A stretch of 64,000 nucleotides of DNA from Aureivirga marina. Lineage in GTDB: Bacteria; Bacteroidota; Bacteroidia; Flavobacteriales; Flavobacteriaceae. Shown piece by piece: positions 1-9,194 of the stretch. Numbering within the stretch: position 1 is the stretch's first letter; every line of letters starts with the position of its first letter. A program made the position numbers and the translations under genes. Where the stretch lies: the NCBI RefSeq assembly GCF_015767265.1, contig NZ_JADPIB010000001.1:496001-560000 (forward strand). The letters run 5' to 3'. Below the pieces are notes generated by a model. It was not told the DNA's origin, made no database searches, and was given only the letters and a program-made list of their open reading frames with translations.

Positions 1-480
1 TTTCTCTGTAAAAGCATAATTTGCTAATTGTGGACAAGAATAAGAAGCACAATTTACTCCAACATGAATTCTTGGATCATCAAACTTCTTTCTTAAAATT
101 TCGTGTTCAATTTGGTTTAATGTATATGTTTTTCCACCAACTTTTGCAAAAGGAATTTCCCAAGCATTTTTTCCATTTTCTTTAATTTCAGTAATGCTAT
201 TTAAAGGATAATTATCTAAAATAAGTTTCACAGTATATGCATTATAAGCATTGATCCAAAAAGCTTTCTCTTTGTCAGCTGACCAATTATTAGGAGAAGT
301 TTTCGTTAAATAAGTAATATATACATCTAATTTTTGTGGTGATTTTTTCCAACTTTTATAATCAACATTTCCAGAATTACTTACATATTTTTGTAATTCT
401 CCATTCCACACAGAAGTTTGTGCGTTTGCTTCTGACAACATCATTGTAAGAAAAGCTACTATAAGAATTCTCAGTTTCAT
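1..480 (-). CDS. DUF547 domain protein, 3' end cut by window edge
   Basis: The visible 160 residues start with a signal peptide (MKLRILIVAF..., cleavage near SEANAQ) and run into a DUF547 domain. Landmarks are KAFWINAYNAYTVK around residues 88-101 and the NCASYSCPQL cysteine motif near residues 145-154. DUF547 proteins are secreted or envelope proteins of unknown biochemical function. The C-terminus lies outside the window. The same domain recurs in the gene at 10235-11800, so the locus has two paralogs. The start at 480 is chosen because the signal peptide begins directly there. Family call firm; function unknown. Confidence 0.85.
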   Translation of the reverse strand, partial: MKLRILIVAFLTMMLSEANAQTSVWNGELQKYVSNSGNVDYKSWKKSPQKLDVYITYLTKTSPNNWSADKEKAFWINAYNAYTVKLILDNYPLNSITEIKENGKNAWEIPFAKVGGKTYTLNQIEHEILRKKFDDPRIHVGVNCASYSCPQLANYAFTEK

Positions 481-682
481 ACTTGTATAATTTTATGGTT
501 ATAAAATACTTCTTGACATTAAGACGTAAAAAAAAACAAGAGTTTACAAGTTTTTTTTACAATATTAGAAGTTAATGATTTTCTAAGAATATAATTCTAT
601 ATTGAAGTTGATTTTAATATAGTTTTAGCTTAGAGATAGAAGTGAAAAGCTTTTTCATTTTTTAAAAATAGAAAATCTTAGC

Positions 683-775
683 AAACGGAGGCGATTGGCA
701 ATGAGCCCAAGGATTGCTTAGAATTTCTTTTTAAATAATAAAAAACTTGTAACGAAAAGCTCGTCCCGCAGGGAA
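683..775. repeat. Divergent relative of the dispersed hairpin repeat
   Basis: A GC-rich island in AT-rich DNA. Its right part (AACGAAAAGCTCG, then CCC and GGGAA) resembles the right half of the repeats at 15058-15155 and 24607-24697, which carry AGCGAAAAGCTCGACCC or AGCGGAAAGCCCGACCC followed by GGGAAA. The left half (GGAGGCGATTGGCAATGAGC) does not match the other copies, so this is either a second repeat subtype or a decayed copy. Confidence 0.4.
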
Positions 776-778
776 GCA

Positions 779-807
779 CAAAAAAAGACTGCATAAATAC
801 AGTCTTT
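779..807 (-). terminator. Terminator of rlmN
   Basis: Inverted repeat AAAGACTG / CAGTCTTT with an 8-base loop. Read on the minus strand it is followed by a run of T. It lies about 80 bases past the rlmN stop. Confidence 0.75.
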
Positions 808-885
808 CTATTATTATTTATAATATTTAATAATTTTATTTATTCTTTTCCTGATAAAAAAACAGATAGTTGAGCGAAATCGAAA

Positions 886-1926
886 CTAGCTTTTATTTGC
901 TAATTGTCCACAAGCTGCATCAATATCTTTTCCTCGACTTCTTCGAACATTTACAACAATATCATTCATTTCTAAAATACTGATATAATCAGTCAATGCT
1001 TTTTGAGAAGCTTGCTGAAATTCGCCATCGTCAATTGGATTGTATTCAATCAAATTCACTTTACAAGGAATATATTTACAAAACTTTACCAAAGCTTCAA
1101 TATCTTCACGTTTGTCGTTGATTCCTTTCCAGACAACGTATTCATAAGTAACTTTTCGTTTTGTTTTTGCATACCAATATTCCAAAGCTTCACGAAGTTC
1201 AGTCAATGGAAATTTTTTCGTGAAAGGCATGATTTTATTTCTTGTTTCTTCAATTGCAGAATGTAGGGAAACTGCAAGATTGAATTTCACTTCATCATCT
1301 GCCATTTTACGAATCATTTTTGTCACACCTGAAGTAGAAACCGTAATTCTTTTAGGTGACATTCCAAGACCTTCTGGAGAAGTAATTTTTTCAATAGATT
1401 TCAGAACATTGTTATAATTCATCAATGGCTCTCCCATTCCCATATAAACAATATTTGACAATTTTCTGTTGTAATAAAGAAGACTTTCTTGATTGATTGC
1501 AGAAACTTGATCGAAAATTTCATCTGCATTTAGATTTCGCATACGTTTTAAACGTGCAGTTGCACAGAAATTACAATCCAAACTACAACCAACTTGACTA
1601 GAAACACAAGCTGTTGTTCTTGTATCTGTAGGAATTAAAACAGATTCTACAACCAAGCCATCGTGTAATTTCACAGCATTTTTCACTGTTCCATCATTAC
1701 TTCTTTGCATTTGATCCACACGAATATGATTAATCACAAAGTTATCTTCCAGCATTTGTCTAGTTGCTTTTGAAATATTTGTCATATCCTCAAAAGAGTG
1801 TGCAGATTTGCTCCAAAGCCATTCGTAAACTTGGTTTCCTCTAAAAGCTTTATCTCCATTCTCTACAAAAAAATCACGTAATTGCTCTTTTGTTAAAGCT
1901 CGTATGTCTTTCTTCTTATTAGTCAA
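886..1926 (-). CDS. rlmN: 23S rRNA (adenine2503-C2) methyltransferase RlmN
   Basis: Radical-SAM dual-specificity methyltransferase that modifies A2503 of 23S rRNA and A37 of some tRNAs. The 346 residues match the usual family length. The radical-SAM cluster motif CxxxCxxC is at C114, C118 and C121; MGMGEPLMN follows at about 162-170; the C-terminal cysteine that forms the methyl-enzyme intermediate is C339 (AACGQLA). The reading frame opens with TTG at 1926; the next methionine is at residue 48, which would remove conserved N-terminal sequence, so I keep the TTG start. A promoter-like TATCTTTG lies just upstream (1949-1956). Confidence 0.96.
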   Translation of the reverse strand: MTNKKKDIRALTKEQLRDFFVENGDKAFRGNQVYEWLWSKSAHSFEDMTNISKATRQMLEDNFVINHIRVDQMQRSNDGTVKNAVKLHDGLVVESVLIPTDTRTTACVSSQVGCSLDCNFCATARLKRMRNLNADEIFDQVSAINQESLLYYNRKLSNIVYMGMGEPLMNYNNVLKSIEKITSPEGLGMSPKRITVSTSGVTKMIRKMADDEVKFNLAVSLHSAIEETRNKIMPFTKKFPLTELREALEYWYAKTKRKVTYEYVVWKGINDKREDIEALVKFCKYIPCKVNLIEYNPIDDGEFQQASQKALTDYISILEMNDIVVNVRRSRGKDIDAACGQLANKS

Positions 1927-1948
1927 AATCTATTTTGTTTTTGGGCTG

Positions 1949-1956
1949 CAAAGATA
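1949..1956 (-). promoter_or_regulatory. Possible -7 box of rlmN
   Basis: TATCTTTG on the minus strand fits the Bacteroidetes -7 consensus TAnnTTTG, 23 bases before the TTG start. No good TTG element is visible about 19 bases further upstream, so only half of the promoter is supported. Confidence 0.4.
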
Positions 1957-1973
1957 CAAATAATTAAAATCAT

Positions 1974-2000
1974 AAAAAAAGAAGCTAGTATTAGCTCCTT
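1974..2000 (-). terminator. Terminator of the lipoprotein gene at 2032-2964
   Basis: Interrupted stem around GAAGCTA / TAGCTCC with a 4-base loop, followed on the minus strand by a run of T. It sits 32 bases past the lipoprotein stop and just upstream of the rlmN promoter region. Confidence 0.65.
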
Positions 2001-2031
2001 TTCTATTGTAATTATTTTAATTTATTCTGTT

Positions 2032-2964
2032 TTATTTTTTCAGAACTTCTCTAGCTTTTTCTAAACTTAAAAAATGGTAAAATGATTTTGTAATTGCATC
2101 TTCTATAGATTTCTTTGTGGCATTATTCCAATAATCATCTGTAAATTCATCTGATTTTATTGTAAATCGATTCGAATATAATATTTCATCTTTTTCATTT
2201 AATATTGACCAATTAATAACTAAATCAGTTGTAAAATATCTGTGTTTCCATTTATTTTGTTGTTCAATAGAATTAATTTCCAAATCAATTATTTCAGAAG
2301 ATATTTTCAAGGAATTTTGAGTTTCATCTTTATTTTTTGTTTTAAAATTATGAATCCTTAAAAGCTTTTCTACAATATCATAAAAAACATAAAAATCAAA
2401 ACCAGCTTTTCCTTGTCTAATATTAGACTCTTTAATTGTACCTCTTTTAGCTTTCAAATAATTTTTCTCTGTAAACTCGTTTACTTTAAATAAATCATTA
2501 GGAAGAGATAATTTAACTTTAGAAATTTTTAAAAATACTTCATCATCATTTCTAAACTTTTTTTCAACATAAAAATCTTGAGAAATCCTCAAACTTTTAT
2601 CGTAAATAAAAGATTTTGGCCCCGTATCTAAAAGTGGTGGAATAAAAGCTAAAGCCCCTCCTGGAATACAAGATAAAATATACAAAGGATGTTTACTTGA
2701 TTGTTTATGAATTGTATAAAAATCCTTAAAACCTTCTCTTTCAATTCTAATTTGCTTTACCTTTCCGTCTTTTAATAATTTTGATTTTACAATCTCGCCT
2801 TCTCCTACTTTATCTCCGTCAACATAAATTTTTGCATCTTTTTTTCCAGATTTAATATTTACATCTTGATATTGTTTTGATAAAATAGTTGCACAATTAG
2901 TAAGTGATAAAGTCAAAAAAAATAATAGAAAGCATTTTGTTGTAATAAGTATTTTTCTTTTCAT
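2032..2964 (-). CDS. Hypothetical lipoprotein with PEGA-like N-terminal part
   Basis: 310 residues with a lipoprotein signal peptide; lipobox SLTNC puts the lipidated cysteine at C24. Residues about 35-85 (AKIYVDGDKVGEGE...) look like a PEGA-type segment, a small beta domain found in cell-surface proteins, and are followed by a short hydrophobic stretch (LYILSCIPGGALAFIP). The rest is polar with no motif I recognise. The start at 2964 gives a clean signal peptide. It stands alone, with its own terminator at 1974-2000. Envelope localisation is well supported; function unknown. Confidence 0.75.
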   Translation of the reverse strand: MKRKILITTKCFLLFFLTLSLTNCATILSKQYQDVNIKSGKKDAKIYVDGDKVGEGEIVKSKLLKDGKVKQIRIEREGFKDFYTIHKQSSKHPLYILSCIPGGALAFIPPLLDTGPKSFIYDKSLRISQDFYVEKKFRNDDEVFLKISKVKLSLPNDLFKVNEFTEKNYLKAKRGTIKESNIRQGKAGFDFYVFYDIVEKLLRIHNFKTKNKDETQNSLKISSEIIDLEINSIEQQNKWKHRYFTTDLVINWSILNEKDEILYSNRFTIKSDEFTDDYWNNATKKSIEDAITKSFYHFLSLEKAREVLKK

Positions 2965-3031
2965 AGAATTTTAATTTTAAACAATATTTTTGAAATTCTT
3001 AATAACAAAAATATTGCCAAAAGAGATATTT

Positions 3032-3061
3032 AAAAAAGGGTTGAAGTAAATTCTTCAACCC
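3032..3061 (-). terminator. Terminator of the tilS-dsbD operon
   Basis: Perfect 9-base stem GGGTTGAAG / CTTCAACCC with a 6-base loop, followed on the minus strand by six T. It lies 9 bases past the dsbD stop. Confidence 0.9.
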
Positions 3062-3069
3062 ATCTTTGT

Positions 3070-5526
3070 TTAATGTTTTTTATTTTTATTAAAATTATCT
3101 ATTCCTTCTCTTAACCAATCTTTATATTCATCAATATCTGGATTGTAAGCTGAAGGTTCATTTAGTTTTTCTTCTTCTAAATCTACAAGAACATAATATG
3201 GTTGTGCATTAGTTTTATATTTTTCTACTTGCATTTCACTCCATTTTTGTCCAATATAACGATAAGGTTCACCGGTTATTTTTGAAATTTCTCCATTTGC
3301 ACTCTTTCTCTCATCAACATATAATGAAATTAAAACTATTTCATTATTCAATATTTTCAAAATTTGTTCGTCAGACCAAACATTTGCTTCCATTTTTCGA
3401 CAATTGACACAAGCATGACCTGTAAAATCAATTAAAATTGGCTTATTAACTTTTTTCGCATATGTAACCCCTTTATCATAATCTGTAAATGAAGGAATAT
3501 CATGAGGTCCATATTTTGCTCCTTCAGGTAAAGCTTGAAATGAAGCTGTTCCACCTATTTGTTTTTTCATAAAGCCAACTCCATAAGGTGATTCACTATA
3601 TTTCATTGGAGGCAAAAATGCTGATACTAATTTTACTGGTGCTCCCCATAACCCTGGAGTTATATACACTGTAAATGATAGTGTTAATAATCCTAACATT
3701 AATCTTCCTACTGAAATATGATGTAATGGAGAATCATGTGGTAATTGGATTTTTCCAAATAAATATAAGGTTAATGCTCCAAAAATTGCAATCCAAATAG
3801 CGATAAATACTTCTCTTTCTAAAAAATGTAATTGTAAAACTATATCTGCATTTGATAAGAATTTAAAAGCTAAAGCAAGCTCTAAAAATCCTAAAACAAC
3901 TTTTACAGTATTTAACCATCCCCCAGATTTTGGTAAAGAATTCATCCAACCTGGGAATGCTGCAAATAAAGAGAAAGGTAAAGCTAAAGCAAGAGAAAAT
4001 CCAAACATTCCTACAGCTGGAGCAATTCCACCTTTGGATGCAGATTCTACTAATAAAGTTCCTACAATTGGTCCAGTGCATGAAAAAGAAACAATAGCGA
4101 GTGCTAGAGCCATAAAAATAATACCTATAATCCCACCTCTGTCAGCTTTTGAATCCATTTTATTTGCCCAAGACTGTGGTAACATAATTTCAAAAGCTCC
4201 TAGAAATGATGCAGCAAAAACAATTAATATAATGAAGAAAATTAAATTAAACCATTCATTTGTTGAAAGTTCATTTAAAAATTTAGCATCAAAAATCCAT
4301 GTAACAACAAGTCCTAAAACCATATAAATTACAATAATTGCTATTCCATAAAAAATTGCTTTCTTTATTCCTTCTGCTTTTGTTTTGCTTTGTTTTGTAA
4401 AGAAACTTACAGTCATCGGAATCATTGGGAAAACACAAGGTGTTAATAATGCTGCAAATCCTGCTAAGAAACTTAAAATAAAGATTGTCCATAAATCTTT
4501 TTGTTTCTTTTTCTTTACAGCAGATTTTCCTTTCTTTTCATTTTTATCTTGATCTTCCTTTACAATAATTTCAGAAGCATTCTCTAATTTTTCTCCAGCT
4601 TTTCCTTGAAGAGAAAAAGTTAATTCTTTATAAGTCGGAGGTGTACAGCGACCATCATCACAAGCCATGTATTCAACTTCCGTCTTGATATCTACTTTAG
4701 CATCCGTTAAAAGTCTTATTTTTTGTTTAAAAACAGCTTCATTTTCAAAATAAACAAGTTCCATTTCAAATTGTTTATCTAAAACTGCATGCCCTTTAGG
4801 TTCTATTGGTTTTCCAATAAGTTGAAAAGTATTTAAAGAATCTTTTAAAAGAAAATTCGTCGGAATTGGTCCTCCAACAGGAATATTTTGAGAATATAAA
4901 TGCCAACCTTTATCAATTTTTGCTGTTGAAACTAAATAAAAATCTGAATCATTGATTTTCTCAACAGAAGTTGACCATTTTACTGGATCTAAAATTTCTG
5001 ATTTTTTTTCTTCTTTAGTTTCAGATTGAAAAATATTTGTTTGTGCTTCAATTTTATCTGTTGTCGCTTTTTTTCCTTTTACTTTAAAAACTAGATCTTT
5101 AAAAGTTGGAGGCAAACAACGAGAATCATCACAAACCATATATTCTACTTCAGCTTTGATGGTAATTTCTTCATCTGTAAGAAGTTTTATTTTTTGTTTA
5201 AAAACAACCTCTTTTTCGAAATAAACAACTTCCATATTGAATTGCTTATCGAAAACTTTATGCCCTTTTGGCTCTGTTGGTGTTCCAACTACTTCAAAAT
5301 GATTATTCTCAGATTTAAAATAAAAAGTAGTAGGAATTGGTCCAAATTCAGGAACTTTTTGTGAATACAAATGCCATCCTTTTTCCAATTTAGCAGTTGC
5401 AACCAGAAAATATTCTGAATCCGAAATCTTTTCAATGGAAGTTTTCCATTTTACGGGGTCATGAATTTGAGCTTTACTCGTGATTGTAAAGAGTAAAACG
5501 ACAAACAAGCTTAAAATTTTTCTCAT
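3070..5526 (-). CDS. dsbD: Thiol:disulfide interchange protein DsbD with duplicated alpha domain
   Basis: DsbD moves electrons from cytoplasmic thioredoxin across the inner membrane to periplasmic thiol proteins. The 818 residues comprise a signal peptide, two consecutive DsbD-alpha-type domains (about 22-150 and 180-308), a highly charged Lys-rich linker (about 310-343), a multi-helix CcdA-like membrane domain with the redox cysteines C364 (LTPCVFP) and C483 (SCTGP), and a C-terminal thioredoxin domain with C706-V-N-C709. Each alpha copy keeps its cysteine pair in a CDDxRCxPP motif (C132/C137 and C289/C294). The two copies are clearly homologous, starting HDPVKW and LDPVKW. Most DsbD proteins have one alpha domain. 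The start overlaps the tilS stop by four bases, indicating translational coupling. Confidence 0.95.
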   Translation of the reverse strand: MRKILSLFVVLLFTITSKAQIHDPVKWKTSIEKISDSEYFLVATAKLEKGWHLYSQKVPEFGPIPTTFYFKSENNHFEVVGTPTEPKGHKVFDKQFNMEVVYFEKEVVFKQKIKLLTDEEITIKAEVEYMVCDDSRCLPPTFKDLVFKVKGKKATTDKIEAQTNIFQSETKEEKKSEILDPVKWSTSVEKINDSDFYLVSTAKIDKGWHLYSQNIPVGGPIPTNFLLKDSLNTFQLIGKPIEPKGHAVLDKQFEMELVYFENEAVFKQKIRLLTDAKVDIKTEVEYMACDDGRCTPPTYKELTFSLQGKAGEKLENASEIIVKEDQDKNEKKGKSAVKKKKQKDLWTIFILSFLAGFAALLTPCVFPMIPMTVSFFTKQSKTKAEGIKKAIFYGIAIIVIYMVLGLVVTWIFDAKFLNELSTNEWFNLIFFIILIVFAASFLGAFEIMLPQSWANKMDSKADRGGIIGIIFMALALAIVSFSCTGPIVGTLLVESASKGGIAPAVGMFGFSLALALPFSLFAAFPGWMNSLPKSGGWLNTVKVVLGFLELALAFKFLSNADIVLQLHFLEREVFIAIWIAIFGALTLYLFGKIQLPHDSPLHHISVGRLMLGLLTLSFTVYITPGLWGAPVKLVSAFLPPMKYSESPYGVGFMKKQIGGTASFQALPEGAKYGPHDIPSFTDYDKGVTYAKKVNKPILIDFTGHACVNCRKMEANVWSDEQILKILNNEIVLISLYVDERKSANGEISKITGEPYRYIGQKWSEMQVEKYKTNAQPYYVLVDLEEEKLNEPSAYNPDIDEYKDWLREGIDNFNKNKKH

Positions 5527-6842
5527 TTGTTAAGTTTAATTTTTAAGAAATTGGTAGTTAATTTAGTGGTTTGGAATCGACGATCCATACGTTTTCCAAC
5601 AATCCAAACAATAGCTTCATCAGAACATAAAACGTATGTTCTTTCTTTTTCGAGAATAGAGAATTTCTCATCTTTAAAGTATTTGCTGAGTTTCTTCTTT
5701 CCACCCATACCAATAGGGCAAAAATAGTCTCCTTCTTTCCATAGTCTTAGGGTTAATGGAAATTTTAACAAATCTTTATCAACAAGAATTTCTTGAGGGG
5801 TATTTATTAGTTTCTTTTCTGAAAAAGTGTCAATTATTAGTCGTATTGGAAAATCGATACTGACATCTGATTCCGAGATTAATATAATTGGGTTAGGTGT
5901 TTCCTGTTCTTTTTGTATTGAAATTAAAAGTAAATATTCTCTGTCTTTAATTAATCGATGTGTTTTTGAAAAAATTTGTTTTCCAGATTGTGCAGTTAAT
6001 AAATCAAAAACATCGTCCCAAGAAGTAAATCCAAACTCTTTTAATAAATAATATAAGTAAGATTTTACATTAGAAATAGAAAGTAATTTTTGAATTTCAA
6101 TTTTAATATAATCGTCTTCATATTCAAATGTTTCTTTCTTTAAATTTTCAATTTCATTTAAAATAATATGTTCGCTATTATTCAAATGATCTATTGTATT
6201 TTGAAAAGAATCTAAAAGATTTGGGTTTAATTCTTTTAAAATTGGTACAATTTGGTGTCTAATTTTATTTCGAAAATATTTCGTAGAAGCATTGCTTTTA
6301 TCTTCTCGCCATTCTATTTTATTTTCCTTTGCATATTTCAAAATTTCCTCTCTTGAAAAAGGTAATAATGGACGCACAATATTTTCATTTATTTCAGGAA
6401 TTCCAGTTAAACCTTCTAATCCTGTTCCTCTTGTAAAATTAATCAAAAATGTTTCCAAAACATCATCTAAATGATGTGCGGTTAAGATATAAGAAAACTC
6501 TTCGCTTTCTGCAATTTCTTGAAACCAATTATATCGCAATTCTCTTGCAGCCATCTGGATAGATAACTGTTTTTCTTTAGCGTACTTTTCTGTTTCAAAT
6601 GATTGAATATAAATTGGAATTTGTAATTCAGATGCTACATTTTTAATAAAATTTTCATCCTCATCACTCTCTTTTCCTCTTAATTGAAAGTTACAATGTG
6701 CAATAGAAATATCTAGTTTTAAATTATGCAATAAATACAGCATAACAATACTATCTACTCCACCAGAAATTGCTAATAGTAATTTTTTATTCAATAAAAA
6801 AGGTAAATCTTTAAGAATATGTAAATCTAACCGTGATAACAT
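5523..6842 (-). CDS. tilS: tRNA(Ile)-lysidine synthetase TilS
   Basis: ATP-dependent ligase that attaches lysine to C34 of the tRNA-Ile with anticodon CAU, converting its reading from AUG to AUA. The N-terminal PP-loop motif SGGVDS is at residues 26-31, followed by the family motifs HCNFQLRGKES and TAHHLDDVLETFLINFTRG. A C-terminal TilS domain ends the protein. 439 residues is a normal length. It is the first gene of a two-gene operon and overlaps dsbD by four bases. Confidence 0.95.
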   Translation of the reverse strand: MLSRLDLHILKDLPFLLNKKLLLAISGGVDSIVMLYLLHNLKLDISIAHCNFQLRGKESDEDENFIKNVASELQIPIYIQSFETEKYAKEKQLSIQMAARELRYNWFQEIAESEEFSYILTAHHLDDVLETFLINFTRGTGLEGLTGIPEINENIVRPLLPFSREEILKYAKENKIEWREDKSNASTKYFRNKIRHQIVPILKELNPNLLDSFQNTIDHLNNSEHIILNEIENLKKETFEYEDDYIKIEIQKLLSISNVKSYLYYLLKEFGFTSWDDVFDLLTAQSGKQIFSKTHRLIKDREYLLLISIQKEQETPNPIILISESDVSIDFPIRLIIDTFSEKKLINTPQEILVDKDLLKFPLTLRLWKEGDYFCPIGMGGKKKLSKYFKDEKFSILEKERTYVLCSDEAIVWIVGKRMDRRFQTTKLTTNFLKIKLNK

Positions 6843-6903
6843 CTATATTTTTTTACTCGTTTGTAAATATATAAAAATCAAGTTAAAATACTAATTTATG
6901 TTA

Positions 6904-6941
6904 AAAGAATATTAATATATGATAAAATATTAATATTCTTT
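6904..6941. repeat. 14-base perfect inverted repeat
   Basis: Arms AAAGAATATTAATA and TATTAATATTCTTT around a 10-base spacer. It lies about 60 bases upstream of the tilS start. It could be an operator or an extruding AT-rich cruciform; it has no clear T tract and is not needed as a terminator for any neighbour. Confidence 0.5.
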
Positions 6942-7107
6942 CATTTTTGATATAAATAAGAAATCTTCTTTTTATTTTATAATTCATAAAAAATTTCTTA
7001 AAAAATGAAAAAAATATAGATTCTATTTTAAAAAATAGTTTTTAGCCTCTTTTTCAAAAGCATCCAATTTTCAGAAAATAAATAGCATTTTTTTACTCTA
7101 CAATTTT

Positions 7108-7144
7108 TTATAAAAAATCGAGTCCAATAAATTATTGAACTCGA
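7108..7144 (-). terminator. Terminator of the 7186-11800 operon
   Basis: Stem TCGAGT-c-CAAT / ATTG-a-ACTCGA around a 5-base loop, followed on the minus strand by ATTTTTTA. It lies about 40 bases past the last gene of the operon. Confidence 0.85.
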
Positions 7145-7185
7145 CAAACTGTTTGTGTTTAACCTTCAAAAAAATCAAAAAATAT

Positions 7186-8439
7186 TTAAAAATATTGTCC
7201 TAATCCTATCACTAATCCATTCGAAGAATTTCTAGTGACTCCGTAGCCATAATCAATTCTTATGACTGCGTTATAAATTCGTTTATGTAAAAAACGTAAT
7301 CCAATTCCTGGATATACATTTACTTTATTTGCTCTTAAAAAGTTAGAAATATCCTCTCCAGGTTGTCTAATTAAACCTGTGTCGACAAATCCAACCCCTT
7401 GAATTCCTAACCAATCATTTTCGTATAATGTATGTCGGTATTCATTATTTAAAATTACAGTCGCAGTTCCACGATCAATTCTATCACCAATTCCACGAAT
7501 ATTAATATGGTTATCCAAAGCAAAAGGTGCAAAAGGCGAATCGTTATTTGTTGCTAAACCAACTCGAAAACGAAAAGCTAAATTCCCTTTTTCTTTTACT
7601 CTTTTATAATATTTGACATCATTCCATCCAATCAAGAAATCATCCGCAACTCCTTCTGCTGTTTTTACAGATTGGAAATAAAAACTATTTGCAATTCCAT
7701 CAACATAGAAGAAATGTTGTTTTACATTATTATATTCATAATTAAATTTCAACAACCATTTATCAATATTTAAAGTCAAAGGCTTATCTGTAATTTCATC
7801 TGCTCCTTCTACATGGTTATATCTTTCATTAAAAAAAGTTCCACCAACTGAAAAAGTATTTTTAAAATCTAATTCATAAAAACCTAATAATTCAATGGAA
7901 CGATTTTGATAAGTATAGGTAGCTTCGATATCATTTGGTCCGAAATAAAGTGGTTCATCAGAAGTCCAATTCATATGATTTAATTCAACTCCAAATCGAG
8001 AACCAAATAGGAAAGGAATTTTCAAATTTACTCCATAAGAATTATGTGTATTATATTGATAAAATCCACCCAAAGTGATATTTCTTCCTAAAAGATTGTA
8101 TTCATAAGCTCCAACTTTAAACCAAAGTTCATCGGAAACTGTCCATAAATTAATATCAGGAAGAATCGTGAAATTTTCTTGAAAATGATATGTTACTACA
8201 TCATCTTTCACTTGAAAATAAACATGAGCAAAAGATGGTAATCGACGTAAACGATCTATATCTTTATTTAAGATTAAAGAATCTAATGGTTCTCCTTCTT
8301 TCACTTTAATAATAGACTTCACAAAAGATGGTTTGGTTTTATCCAATCCTTCAAATTCTATTTTTTTAATAATTTTCTCTTGTGCAAAACCAATTGTTGT
8401 AAAAAGAACTGCAACAAAAATGATAAGTTTTGATTTCAT
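7186..8439 (-). CDS. Omp85/BamA-like outer membrane barrel protein
   Basis: 417 residues from the chosen start. A signal peptide (MKSKLIIFVAVLF...GFAQ) is followed by one POTRA-like domain (KIIKKIEFEGLDKTKPSFVKS, about residues 22-95) and then a beta-rich C-terminal region ending in aromatic-rich strands (LVIGLGQYF). This is the layout of short Omp85-superfamily proteins, in contrast to the five POTRA domains of BamA. The frame extends 14 codons further upstream, but the ATG at 8439 gives a proper signal peptide and sits two bases after the previous stop. Last gene of the four-gene operon. The substrate is unknown: protein insertion, transport or a passive barrel are all possible. Confidence 0.8.
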   Translation of the reverse strand: MKSKLIIFVAVLFTTIGFAQEKIIKKIEFEGLDKTKPSFVKSIIKVKEGEPLDSLILNKDIDRLRRLPSFAHVYFQVKDDVVTYHFQENFTILPDINLWTVSDELWFKVGAYEYNLLGRNITLGGFYQYNTHNSYGVNLKIPFLFGSRFGVELNHMNWTSDEPLYFGPNDIEATYTYQNRSIELLGFYELDFKNTFSVGGTFFNERYNHVEGADEITDKPLTLNIDKWLLKFNYEYNNVKQHFFYVDGIANSFYFQSVKTAEGVADDFLIGWNDVKYYKRVKEKGNLAFRFRVGLATNNDSPFAPFALDNHINIRGIGDRIDRGTATVILNNEYRHTLYENDWLGIQGVGFVDTGLIRQPGEDISNFLRANKVNVYPGIGLRFLHKRIYNAVIRIDYGYGVTRNSSNGLVIGLGQYF

Positions 8440-8441
8440 AA

Positions 8442-9194
8442 TTATGGCATAAATTCTTTTTGAATTACAGTATTTACCCAATTATCTTCGCTTACTCCCA
8501 TCATCGTAAAGTTGTAGGATTCTCCGGATTCTAGTTCGGGAGGCGTACGATGATGGACAGAAAGCGAAACGTTAGTAAAATCAAGGTAAGTAAACATTGG
8601 ATCGTAAGTATAAGTTCCTGAAAGTAAATCTCCGTTTAATTTAGAAATTACTTCAAAAAACACAAAACTATTATCATGAACAGAAGCGCTCCACTCAAAA
8701 GTTGGTCTTAAATCTGCATTTTGTGTAATATTTACTTCTGAAATCCAATTTGTTGGTTGCGTGTTATGTTTCAAATAAATCGGATTCGAAGTATAAAACT
8801 TATCTCCTACTTCAAAAGTTACGATTACCCAAGTCTCATTTTCTTTCGCTCTTACAAACCTTTTTAAATGTCCATTAAAAACATCTTCTAAAGGGAAAGA
8901 GCTAAATTCTTTATAGTTTGCTAAATTATTTTTATCGTCTTGAATTGAAGTTGTTTCAAAATATTTAAAATTCGTAGCACCTTCAATTGGATAAAAGAAA
9001 ACCCAAGAAGTTTCTTGTTGTTCTTTTGCAGAAGCTGCGCAAGCAATTACATTGTATGCATCAATTTCAGCAAAATTTTCTGCATATTTATCTAGGGTCA
9101 ATGTTGTTGTTGCTGTATCATCATCGTTAGAACACGAAATGAAAAAGATGGTACAACAAAAAATAATTAATTTGGTTAAAAATCTAGTTTTCAT
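8442..9194 (-). CDS. Surface lipoprotein of unknown function
   Basis: 250 residues. The signal peptide ends in lipobox FISC; the mature N-terminus CSNDDDT matches the surface export signal known for Bacteroidetes lipoproteins (acidic residues just after the cysteine). The body looks like beta-sandwich repeats: two segments each with Pro-Thr and Trp-rich strands, e.g. TSWVFFYPIEGATNF and RPTFEWSASV. No enzyme motif seen. It overlaps the preceding gene by 11 bases and ends two bases before the barrel gene, so the operon assignment is firm. It may bind a ligand or partner for the neighbouring hydrolase; this is inference. Confidence 0.7.
   Translation of the reverse strand: MKTRFLTKLIIFCCTIFFISCSNDDDTATTTLTLDKYAENFAEIDAYNVIACAASAKEQQETSWVFFYPIEGATNFKYFETTSIQDDKNNLANYKEFSSFPLEDVFNGHLKRFVRAKENETWVIVTFEVGDKFYTSNPIYLKHNTQPTNWISEVNITQNADLRPTFEWSASVHDNSFVFFEVISKLNGDLLSGTYTYDPMFTYLDFTNVSLSVHHRTPPELESGESYNFTMMGVSEDNWVNTVIQKEFMP

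Larger units (their letters stand above)
481..885. other. Intergenic region between the DUF547 gene and rlmN
   Basis: No gene seen. It holds upstream DNA of the leftward DUF547 gene, a GC-richer repeat-like block at about 683-775, and the rlmN terminator at 779-807. The remainder is AT-rich without clear structure. Confidence 0.6.
6843..7185. other. Intergenic region between tilS and the Omp85-like gene
   Basis: Very AT-rich and without a gene. It contains the tilS upstream region, a 14-base perfect inverted repeat at 6904-6941, and the terminator of the leftward envelope operon at 7108-7144. Confidence 0.6.

Noticed and set aside
1003-1417. Plus-strand frames opposite rlmN
   Set aside because: Antisense shadows of a fully conserved gene.
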